From Anarhynchus alexandrinus (Eukaryota > Chordata > Aves > Charadriiformes > Charadriidae), in contig VUYV01000212.1 of the NCBI GenBank assembly GCA_008711295.1, forward strand, positions 528,564-592,563: a DNA stretch of 64,000 bases. The letters run 5' to 3'. The notes beneath the pieces are model-generated. The model saw only the letters and a list, made by a program, of their open reading frames with translations. It was not told the DNA's origin and made no database searches. Positions 25,901-37,900 of this stretch are shown piece after piece. Positions within the stretch are counted from its first letter, which is position 1. Each line of letters begins with the position of its first letter. The position numbers and the translations under genes are program-made.

Positions 25901-28900
25901 GAGAACTTGCTTCAGCAACAAATGGAAAGTATGTTTCAAGACGAGAAGAATGTGTCCTCTCCCTTCCTTCTGTCCTCCCTCACCCTTATCTCTTGTGTCT
26001 GGAATAGGAGCAATCCTGCTAACAGCCTGCCCCCCTTCCTAATGGGTAACCCTGTTCTGCTTTATATTTGCTTGCAGTTGCACAATCAAAGGCTGAAAAT
26101 TATTAACTATCCAAAGGAGCTCGCTCATCCATATGCTTCTAACTGTATTTTTGCAACCTGCAAAGTGAAAATTGCCTTTATTTTATGTTTTGTTTTGAAT
26201 AAATAACTCATTGCCTCTGCATGAGCGGGAAAAAAATAGGGATGCAGAGGCTAAAGACAAGACATCATTCAAAGTGTTGTGGGGTTTTTTTTGTGAAAGT
26301 GTTCAGTAATTTTTTTTAAGATAGTCACTATGTTGTCTATATTTAAAAAGAAAAAGCAGAGTAAACTTAATGTATTAAATACAGACTAGATTTGGATAAA
26401 AGTGGCAAGGACAAGTTTGACATCTTTCTCCTGTCTACTTTCCTTCTTCCAGTAATAAATTTAAATGCTTATTAAAAAAAAAAAAAGAAAGAAAAGAAAA
26501 CCCAGCTATTTAACAGTTTTCTGTTGCAAAACTCAATTCATACATTTTTAAACTACCACTCTGCAGATGTTTTATTCTATAATATCATGACTTCATCAGC
26601 AGTGATATTTAATAGCTAAGATAATGTTTCAATTATGAGAGTGCTATACATTTTGACTTTAGCAGGAATGATTAACATGTTCTGAATATGATTTCAGTGT
26701 TCGTGAGCGGAAAATGCTCTGTTGATCATAAATCATTACAGTTCAATAGTACAATAAGCTTTGTGTAATTTCATGGGCTTCTGAGAAGTGCATCAGATGT
26801 CCCATCCAACACACAATAAAAACTTCGTCTATAATATAGGGAGTCTTCCAAGGCAAAAGAGAATTAGTTCTAAATGTAAGCTATTGTCATAGAACCAGCT
26901 GTAATGAATGGATTATTTCAACAGTATTTTGGATGCTAAAGAATGTTGCCTTTTTTGGGGTGAGAACTCCTAATACTTTAAATTATCTCATGATCTTCAC
27001 TCATTTCCTGGTCAGAATTCTGTCCCTGATGTTTCTAACATGACAAGTTACATTCAGACAGTCTACATCTTGCATTATTTTTTCGGACGGATGTTTCTTC
27101 CCTTGTGTCCCTGCATACTGTTTCTTTGAAGCTGAAGCTCTTATTTGTGATTTAGCCATTGTTTTTGGACAGAATTCTTGGTGACCCTGAATAGAACAGT
27201 CTTGCGTAATTCTGTAACGTTTAAGTAAAAATCCTCTAAAAATATTAAACTCTTTGAATATTCTTAACTGAATATTTATTCAATATAATCAAAGTACTGA
27301 CACTGGAAATATAATACTGTTTAGCTCTGAAAAGCAAGTTACGGCATCTAGTAGTGAAATGTATCTGGAACATTGTGTAGTATTTGATTTAGGAAAAATT
27401 TACACTCTACCATTACAAAATAAAAGTTGAATCTGCTGCCTCACATTTTCCTGTATCTTACATCCCCTGGTGATGAAATGGTCTGAGTTAGGCTTAAGAA
27501 GAAAAAAAAAAAAAGGGAAAAAGTTTAGCTCCATAGTGCTGGAAGCTGAGACCCTTATGGAATTGCCCCTTAGTAAAAGGTGCTGCTGCTCTAATTCCAA
27601 ACTACATGTGTAGAGTTTTGTGGCTTTGCCTATTTTGAGGTCAATAGCACCCTTTCCCCATCCTGTCCCGTCCCTCCCTCCTGCCCCCCCCGCCCCTCCG
27701 CAGCACTGAAATGTTGGCCAGATCAATGGAAATTTTGCTAATATAAAAACAAAAACTTTCCCCCACCCCTCTTTCTTCCTAATTTCCCATATGCTAGTAT
27801 ATTATCTGTAATCACAGTGATAGCATATGAGTATCTTAACGTTTCTCAGTTTGTAAGGAATATTGTAGTAGCTTTTTTAAAGGAAGTTCTTAGACTCATA
27901 AGGGAGAAAAAACCTAGCATTTTTGGTAAAAACCCTTCCTGAGAAGCAATTCTAAACAGCGTAGATCCCCTCTTTAACAGAATGCCATCTTCAGAATCCA
28001 ATTGTTCAAAGAACAAAAATATGTGTCACTTATACTATATATGGTATTATTAAAAATGAAAGGTTAAGACAAAAAAAGAGCAAGTATCTGTAGAGTCAGT
28101 TCTTGAATATGTAATTTAATACTTGATTTTACTTATTTTAGATTATTTTCAACTGCAATTAGTTACACTAAAAGTAGCTTCAAAATTGGTTGATTTTTAT
28201 CAATACTGATTTCTGTCTTAACACACAGAGTTAGGAAACAAACGGGTTGTTTTACAATGCCTTCTACTAAATTAAATACAAGAATTTGGATTTCCTAGAA
28301 ACCTTTAATGGCTGTCTGTCTTCCAGTACATTGCTTTTGATGGTCAGAGAAATGGATTTGCACATGCAAATGATATTCATATGTGTCTGTGGGAGTTTCT
28401 CTTTTGCTAGCATGATTTTGTTTTGCGGAGATTTTTCTTTTTTTTCCTTTTTTTTTTTTTTTTTCATGGGTGCAACAGCGGTTTGGTAGAAGCAGGAAAT
28501 TCACCACAGAGCTCTTTGAATGGCTTTAAAAATCAAGAAATCCTATGGAATATGGAGCTGTATTCACTTTGGGTTTTGAACTGTGGAACTGTTGGAACTT
28601 TTCCCCTGTCGATTATAGAAAGTTGTTTTTTCAGTGAAACTGGTATTTCCCTGAAGTCTTCTATTCAAAATCAAGATGATGTGGATAATGCAATAAATCA
28701 AGAAGAGGTGTTTTTTTTGCATTTTTAACTTAGAAGATGAAAGCATTCGTGTGATAACCTTCACCATAATGATGAAATGGGATTTAATTTCAAGTTAGCC
28801 TTTAATTTTAAAAGTGGATTGGAAACATACTTTTCCTCAGTTACTGGCGCTATGATAGGTTGTTTCTCTTTGTTTCTGATTAAGTAAAATTTTAAAAGAA

Positions 28901-31900
28901 GAACTATTTTTTTCTATATAAATGAATGTTACTTTGTTTCTGTGTCTAGGAGGAAAAGAAGAAGTTTGATAAAGAGACAGAGAAGAACTACAGTTTGTTA
29001 GAAAAACATTTGAATTTATCAGCTAAGAAGAAAGAGCTACAATTACAAGAGGTATTGTTGCCTCTCTTTTTTTCTGCAAGCTAAAGGCTTTTAAATAGGT
29101 AAATACATTTTATGCAAATGCAAAACCAGCATTCATAGTGGTAAAAGAAATATTTCTGTCAACTGGAAAGGTTGGTGAGAAAACCGGTATTTGCTGAACT
29201 TAGTGGCGTACCCCTACCATTTTCTGCATCGAGGGCCTTACTCGGCATGTGCATATAAAGCACTGAACATCATGTTAATTTTTTAATATAATTAAGGGAA
29301 TAGCAAAGTGCAAGTATGTTGTGAAAAACTCTGCATTTCTGATGAGGCTTTACCATACATCTAATTTGCGTTGCAATGTATGTATTTACTAAGTGTCCTG
29401 TGTTAATGCTTAATGCAAAGTACAGCAAGATTTTATTCCTGAAGGAAGTGCTTTTGTGCCCTTTTTTTCCTTTCTCATGTTTTGAAGATCTGTTCTTTTC
29501 AAGTAAAGCTACAAAAAGTTTGTTGACAATTTATAACTTAAAAACAGATCTGTTTTGCCTGGCATTCCTTCTGTCCCTGTGGGTTTATTATCATCATCCT
29601 TATTTGTAATAGCTTTTATTTCTCAAGCAACAGCAAATAGTACGTGAGAAGACAGCAGATAAATCTTGCAGAGACTTGCTGTAGGCAGAAGGATTTTTTT
29701 TTTTTTCAGAGAAATGTAATTATGTCAGAATTATTAATGCTTAGTCTGTTAATACCTTGTATCATTAAACACTGAATGTTTTCCTCAGAGATAATTCTTC
29801 TCCCTGCTGTCTACCCCACCCCAAATAATTGATGCCATTTTTCATAAAAAATGGTTAATGTAAATGGCAAGTAGCTAGGAACTTAAGAACTCTAATTGTT
29901 CTCGAGTTTCAGTAGGATGTTACTTCTCCATAGTGTATTTGCAGCACAGGCCCTCGTGCATGAACAAGTGTCTTCTGGGGTGTTGAGTTGTCTTGGTGAA
30001 GTTAATGGGCATTGCTCATGTTTCAGGACCTGTACTTTTATCAAATTGATTAGCTGCCAAAGAACTTGATGTAAAAAAAAAAAAAAGAAAAAGTATTAAT
30101 TATGATCTCTTTACTTGATGACATTGGGAACCATATTTCACAGTCTGAAATGAGACCTAACCTCAATGGAAAAATAAAAAATGCCTGTATGAGGCATTTT
30201 GAAGCTGTATCAAATATAGCCTGAAATTTTAAAGCATATGTGAAGACTAGATTGAGCAAACATTTGTTGTTTGTTGCATGAACAAAAGTTCTGAAACTCC
30301 AGTCTGGCTCTTTCATTTGTGCCTTTAATTTTGGAGTATAAATGTATAAGTGAGTTAAAAAAAAAAAAAAAGACTTGCAGCATGTTGTCAGAGTTCTAAA
30401 TAGGAAAAACTGTCTTGCACAAGCTTAGAAAATAGGTGCATATAATCGCACGGGAGCTTCCTAATTTAGTGTTCTACATGGCTAGTTGTGTCAGTTTCTG
30501 ACTGAAGTAGATAAAGTATGCAGGTATAAATTTGACAAAAATTTGATGAAAAAGATGCCATGTTGGGGAGCGTGCCTTACATTAACATAGCCTTTCACTC
30601 TCTTAGTGGAGGGTTATTCCTGAAATGTCACTGAGGCATGCTGTGTGTCTTACTTCTGTATTTGTTTGGCAGTACACAAAGTACAATGTAACAGTGAGCG
30701 AACTTGCTGGATGCGCAGGGAGGCTCATCCCTCAGAAGTCTGAGGAGAGATGTGATAATTTATTTACAGGGGAATTGAGAGGAATTAGTAAAATAGCCGT
30801 GTTGGGTATTGTATTCTTGGGGGAGGTGGGGGAGGCAACCAAAACAATAAACAACTGAAAAACAAAGGAGAGAGATAGAAACAGGCTTATGTGGAGCTTT
30901 GGTGTATGTAGGGCAGTCTTACTATCGATTAGCCAGATGTCCTAGTGGACCCACTTCATGGTCTTTTTCGATGGCTACCCTTCAGTACATGTATATATCA
31001 TTAGAAGCTTTCTGGACAACTCAAAACAATTCCTATGTTGTACGGTTTATAGGATGCATCGAAATGGCTTGGCTTTTTGAAACACATTTTCTTTCTGATG
31101 TGCGTATCAGTACTTGATTTTTTTAATGGCATTTGTTGTTGTGCCCCTTTAATTGCTGACAGATTTCTAGCACAGAGCAGCAAAGCAAAGCACGTCTTAA
31201 GGCAAAACTGTCTTAAAGCTAATTTGACTTATCCTCTTAAAGCACAGCAGTCACTGTTCTGTTTGAAGGATATAGTCTCAGTATTTGAGAGAGAGCGTAT
31301 GATAGTAAGTCTGGTCCTTTCACCCAGCTCTTTCTCCGTTCCCTTTTGTAATTTAGTGTAGAAGCATTTGGTATTATCACATGGGCAAAGACTAAGTGTT
31401 AATCACGTAGAGTATCCCTTTGTAGCCTTTCTTTAATGTATTTTAATAAAGGTTTCCGTTACTCAGTTCTTGAAGTTTTATAGCTTAATGAGGGCACTTG
31501 TACCATAATAACTTAATGAAATAATACATGTATGCTAGAAAGTTAAATATTTATATATAGATGATTGGCATGGTGTTGGAATTTTGACAAAGCTGAGCTA
31601 AAAATCAGCTGCAGCTAATAAGGCCGCATTTTTAAATGTTTGATGCTCTGTGGAAACTTGTGAAGTGTCTTACCAATAAGTGAACTTTTTTTAATTGCTT
31701 TTCTTGACAGTCAGAATGAGCACAGGTGTGGGATGGGTACAATAGCATTCTGCATATTTACAGCAGTTATTTGGGTTATAGAGCAAAGCTTACAGTACCA
31801 GCAATGTGGTTTTCAACAATAACATTTTCTTTCTCAGTTTGACTGAAGACATGATTTCCCCCTTCTCTAATGGAAGATGTTGCTAGCCCCCTCTCTCTCT

Positions 31901-34900
31901 TTGGGCCAGTACCTTCTCAATGCTGTTAAAGCAGTGCACAAGTACCTGCTCTGATGTATTTGGCTTGGATTCCATAGAAAAGAAGCTTGATGAAGAGGTG
32001 TTATTTCTAAAAAATTTAGCCTTATGATTCAAAACAGCGCATGTTATCTAGTAAAAGGGAATTGCTGCTGCCATTTAAAAGTAAATGAATGAGCTGTGTC
32101 ATAAAGGAACAAATCCTAATCTGGAAAAAACTATCTTATCGCTTGCCACTTGTATGCTATACATGTGTCATTTTGAAGCTGTCTGCAAAATGTCTTTGAA
32201 ACTTCATTAGCTGTATTCTGTGTGCAGGCAGATAACCAAGTGGAACACAATAGAAAACACTTCTATGAGCTGTCCCTCGAGTATGTGTGCAAGTTGCAAG
32301 AGATACAGGAGCGGAAGAAATTTGAGTGTGTGGAACCTGTAAGTACCAGTGAATTCAGCCTACCCTGTCATTCATAAGGAACAGAGAAGGAGTGCAACCG
32401 GACAAAAGCCAAGGAGCTCTGTTTTCTGGGAAAACGTATGCAATTGTGTGACTTAACAGAATTTAAAACACTTGTTACATCTGTGCAAATTCCTTGTACG
32501 GATGCTTAACCAAGCATCTCAAAGCTTACCTCAGTACTTACAGTTGATTTGGATCCATTGACATTGATTTTCAGAAAATGCGTGAAACTGTGCTGTACTG
32601 CAAAAACCTTGCTTTATGGTGTGAGTTAAAATAGAGGACTCATGAAGATGATGTTGGGGTCAGACTTTTCGCATTTGGGTTTTTTTTTTTTTTTAACCAC
32701 GGAAATGTTATTCCTGACTAGTGTAAAGAATGCGGTTTTCAATATGAAGGCTGCACTTAGAGGCCTGTTAGTAAAGAAGTGCAGATATAAATTAATTGAG
32801 AGGGTGATGCTGGCTAAAAAGCTCATTATCATGTAGTCTGATGTGTTTGATTTCAGTTGCAATTGAATCTGTGCAGAAATCAAGGGGTTCCACTGAATTT
32901 CAGTGAAAATCATACATGTACTGACCGGACTTACTTAAATCTCTGGGAGGAGCTTATTTTAAACTTTTCTGAAATGTGTGTTAGCTTTGTAGTATAAACG
33001 CAGTTTTATGAAACAAGAGAACAGTAAGTATAATACTGAGACAAAGGGAGGCTGGATTGTAGAAGTGACTTCTGTTCATTCATGCTCTGAAGTCTGTGTT
33101 TTGTCTGTGGTTTTTTTCTGATACAATTATTTTAATGTGGTAATGAGAAAAGTCCCAAATGACCCTAATCAAAGTACTTGGTTGTTATGTAGTTAGTGAG
33201 CTGTATATTTTAATATAGCTTATTCCTGTTTGGAAAAATTGCTAAAATCCTTAAGTGGGAATAAATTGCTTAAAATATCTTAGCATTGTTCAAGGAATGG
33301 GAAAATGTGATTTTTTTTTTTTTTTAATTTTTTTTTGTTGTCGATATGTTGGTGTGTATTGTTTGCATGTGTGTTGGGTTTTTTTAATTTTCTAGTTTTT
33401 AATATTATTTTTTTAAAATCCCAAATAGGTTTGGATTTGGTTCTTGTGTTTCAAACCATTTGAAGTTTCCTCAGAGCCAGACTAAAGTCTTCAAATTATG
33501 TTTTTGAAACATGTCCCTTTCTCTTTTCTGAAAGCTCCCTCTGGATGGGGCTGAACTTTGTTGCTCAATTTGTATTTGAAGTTTACACTAGGGTAGTAAA
33601 CTGAAATTATTTAGTACCAAATTCTTATCCCCTTTCTCCTTCATAATACTTTAAATTTATGTGTTTTTTGCATTTTTGAAGATGGTTTATTTGCATATGA
33701 CTTCAGACTTTATTAAATACGTTCTTCAGTTTGTTCTCTTTAATAAAGAGAGTGCTTTCCTGTGTTACTTGCTTCTTTCCAACTACCTGAACCAAACAGG
33801 AGAAATAGGCAGTACTGCATCTCACCCTGTTTCCAACAGAGTAGTAACTCGTTTTTTCTCTTAAGTTGAAACACTGAAATCAGAAACTACAACGTGGATC
33901 GTTTGCTGGTTCTGATAAAGGGTCAGATCTGCATACAAAAAGCAGTGATGGGTAAAGTCACTGGAGGGAAAGCTTCCTTCTTTGAACAGACGAGTTGACT
34001 GTGTTATGAAAGTCATCTCAATGTGGTCATTAGCAAGGAGGGGAATGACCAGGGAAATGGTGACTAAAAGTCAGAATGATTGTTACCTCCTTGCGCGCGT
34101 ATATTTTATTCCAGAAATCATTGGTATCGGAGCAGCTGTAGGAAAACATTACACAGAAAAGTTTGGGATATAGGCAATGTATGTTGCCTATGGTCAATTT
34201 TAAAGTAGAGGTCAGTTGTGAAATTCCAGAGACAGGACCACCCAAAAACATCTATATACGTAGCTGATCATTTGGATCTAAATAGTGATTCATAAATTGT
34301 AGGTGTTAGTGGAAATTTGTTTAAAAGTAATTATTTTGTCATCTCTGATCTTTCTGAAAAGGGCTATATGCCGCAATCATATTCTGGTAAATGGGTATTT
34401 TCATTCTAACAAGTCTTTTGTTTGTATTTCAGGTGCTGTCATTTTTCCAGGGTTTGTTCACTTTCTATCATCAGGGATATGAACTTGCTAAAGATTTCAA
34501 TCACTACAAAATGGCCCTGCAGATAAATATACAAAATGTAAGTTGAGATTGTTACCTATGCCTTTTCTAATTTTTTGGGTAAAATCGCCAATTTAAGTTA
34601 CTGAATATACGGTATCTGTATGGCCAATGCTTTTCCTCGGTGTTAGTGCGTTGCCTGTGAACTTTGGGGATGTAGCGCCATCTCCTGGCTAGCCAACCAC
34701 ATCACTGAACACAGCGCCGCTAATTCCAGTGAGTTCTTTGTCATTTCTAATACTCTAAAAAACAAACACCAAGTAAAAGGCCCCCGCTCCTTTTTCCATT
34801 TTTTTTTATGGGGACATAACACAAGGATTAACATGAAAGAGTTTAAAAACGAATGAAATCTGTTAAAATGTATACAACACCGGAGAAGTCAAATGAGAGG

Positions 34901-37900
34901 TAATGAAATGTCAAGGTTCTCAGTGTTTTAGGTGTGTTTGAAATCAAGTATGTCGTGTCTGGGGGTCATTGCTTGATAGGGCTATATTATCCATAACTAA
35001 GAAAAGGAAAGAAAACCAGCTGGGATTATCAGCATTTTTTTTTTTTTTTTGGCATGTCTGCCAGCAGTGTGACTTGGAGTTTCTGTTTGTCTTGAAGCAG
35101 CCCCTTTCAGGCAAGAGCATGCCTGTTGGTTTGGGGTGCAGAACAGGCGTGAGCACTCATAGTGTATTTGACAAAACGATGTGTTCCTTCCAAGGCAGGC
35201 TAACCGGTTAGCCCACCCGCACACCGTATTGCCCAGTGTGATCTGCTCAGGACTGGGAGAGCAGGAAGCACGGTGACAGGCTGAAGCAGTGGGACTGACA
35301 GAGTCACTAGTCAGGTGGTCTGTTTGCTTCCTTGAGATTTGTTGAAGAATAAAACTCGCTCAGAGGAACTTGGGTGTGCCAGAGGCCTGTTGGTAGAGAA
35401 CAAACTGTGCATTTTACTGCGAACCAGCAATTCATGATGGTGTGTCTGTTTTGTTGACCTCTAAGGGCACCTGGAATTAAGACACAAAAGCTACTTCTCA
35501 GAGGTTGCATTCTATTTATAGAAATGGCTTAACTAGCAGACAGTAGCAGAGAGGATTATGGTTGTTGTAACACATAGTGACATGATTCCACGTGTCATGA
35601 TACCATTCCTTTAACTTTCTCCCCATATGTTTACGTCTCAAGTTTCCTCTTGAGCTATTGTTTTGTTTGGGTAGGGGAACTGAGTAGTGGTAACTTCATA
35701 AACAGACTTTCACGGCAGAAATCAGTGCTTATGGAGGAAATTTCAGGACAGACTTGCTGCTTCTGTGTGCTTAGCTTAACTAAGTGAGGAGCAGCATGGA
35801 GCTGCAGTGGACAGAGGGGAGCTGATGCAAGACGAGCAAGAAATGAAACATGAGAGGGAAGCTGTGACACAGTTTTGAAGAGCTGGATTTCAGATTAGGG
35901 ATGGAAAAGAGCCACTGAAGTGGTCTGAAGAAGTGATGAGCAATAAGAAAATAAGCTCATCTCAACAGCTGCATTTTCAATTGACTGAATGATATTATAG
36001 TGTGCCCCAGGAAATCCAAAAGAGATTGAGCATTACAGCTCAAATGTTATGAATAGACAGAAAGAATGACCTGGATTTCAAAAAGCTGTAGAGAGAAAGA
36101 AGGCAAGGCTTAATAACTGTCTGAGGTAAGAGAAGAATAGAAGGAAGCATCTAAAACATGACACGTTCTCCACTGTGTTGAAGATGAACAAAACATCCCA
36201 AAGGAAAAATGACCTTGGCAGTGGTACAGCTGAGCTGCTGGCAGAACACTGGATTGACATGTTAGAAATTGAAGGGTACAAGAATTCAGTGCGGAGAGCC
36301 TAGCTGGGTATGGAGAGTGATTTGAGAGTTGCCAGTATAGCTGTAGTAGTTGCCTTCCATTTCTTTCAGGTTGTCTTTACTTTGAGAATTATACTGTGGA
36401 TTTCCTCTCTACACCCTGCCCCAGACCCTGCCTTCCTCTCACTCCTCCCCCAAAATGAAAGAAAGAAAAAACCCCACCCCAGCCTCGTAGCCCAAGCTCT
36501 AGTAAGCTGATTCTTCCAACAGTCTTATTCTTTTGTAAAAATCCTGCATCTCCAACTAGATTAACCCGCACTCCCAGGATTTTTCTCTTGTTATGTCAGT
36601 TCTGTGCCCGACCCCATACAAGGATCCTTGCAGCCGTGACCATCCTCTTCTGCCCTGCAAGCAAACCTGGCCTTCCCTGGGAAGAGGAGGCTAAGCCACA
36701 CGGGTGCAGCAGCTGCGGTTTACCCCTGGTTAAGCTCAGCTTTGTCACAGCACAAAGGGAGAGAGAAATTTTCTTGAGGTTTCTGGAGCCCGTGGTGCTC
36801 CCAGGGTGCATTTCACACACTCAGATTTGTGATCACTGCACAGCTAAGACAAAGATCCTGTCAGGATCATTTAAAATATCTAACTTTGGAATGATCAGTG
36901 TTCAGACAGGAAGGTTGAGACGTGAGCAATCTGTCACTATCAATTTTTTTGCCTTTGTTGTGAGTACAGAGTATATTTTTTAATGCAGCTCTTCTAGGTA
37001 ATTGTGAAAAGGAGCTTAAAAAATTTTTTTAAGCCTTGGAAATGAGTTTATGTGCAGGGTCTAACTCCAAAATTTGCAAGCAGATGTGACCTGAAATTGA
37101 GATGATAGATATGGGTGGGGTTCAGAGCAGTTGTTTTGCCTGGAGGTAAGAAGGCAGTTGTTCTTAGTCATCACCTAAAGAATACCTTCAGGTTTCTTCT
37201 ATGAAATGTATGGGTATGGGTGGCTGCTCTGACCAGCTCGCATGGACTGTGTTTGTGCCCTTGAATAACTCCTTCCAAACACAAATCTGGAATTTGCATG
37301 TAGAGATGGCCAGTCAGGAGCATAGTGTTAACTGTCTATGTACAAGAGTGGATACCCGTTTATATTAACGATATATTTGTCAGTGTATGCAACTGTATGT
37401 TTGTCCGGGGGGGAAGAAAAGAGGTGAGGCAACATTTTCAGAAGCTCATCCATTTTCAGAAAAATAAAGGTCCTCTCAGAAAGCAACAAGACACATAAGC
37501 ATGCATTTGGAAGTATGTGCTTTCCTGAAAACACATATACCTACTGCAGAAAACATCAGCTTGGAATTTAAATGTACGTTTTCAGTATGTGCAATTTGAG
37601 CAAGTGGGTATGTGGAGAAAAACTAGGTATTACCATGATTGTTTTGTTTTTGTTATTTGCTCATTGGCCAATTGCCAGTGTTTTTCAGACCAAACTGAAG
37701 AGTTTCTTATGTCAGGTGTGAGGTGCTCTGTTGTTTTGTGTATTACTATTGTATAATTTGTGGATGGTGTCATTACTTTCTGATTGGTTTTACTAATATT
37801 CTAATAAATATTTCTCTTGTGGCTGCTTGCAAATTTTGGAATGAGTGACATTCAGGAATAATAATCAACTGGACTTTGGTTGTGGTGTTTGTTTTTGGGT

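Larger units (their letters stand above)
25728..28949 (+). other. ARHGAP10: ARHGAP10 intron 4
   Basis: Donor gtttgt (weak), acceptor tgtctag. It holds T51 at 25845-25895, an A-rich tract near 26473-26500, a C-rich tract at 27650-27698, a paired octamer motif at 28356-28371 and a T-rich tract at 28432-28464. The block 26540-26850 is unique and may be a conserved noncoding element. Confidence 0.85.

Noticed and set aside
25745..26206. Open frames across the T51 tract on both strands
   Set aside because: They encode poly-Phe or poly-Lys from the homopolymer and are not genes.
36588..36983. 131-codon open frame in intron 7
   Set aside because: No splice context, no recognised motif; chance openness in a GC-richer patch.
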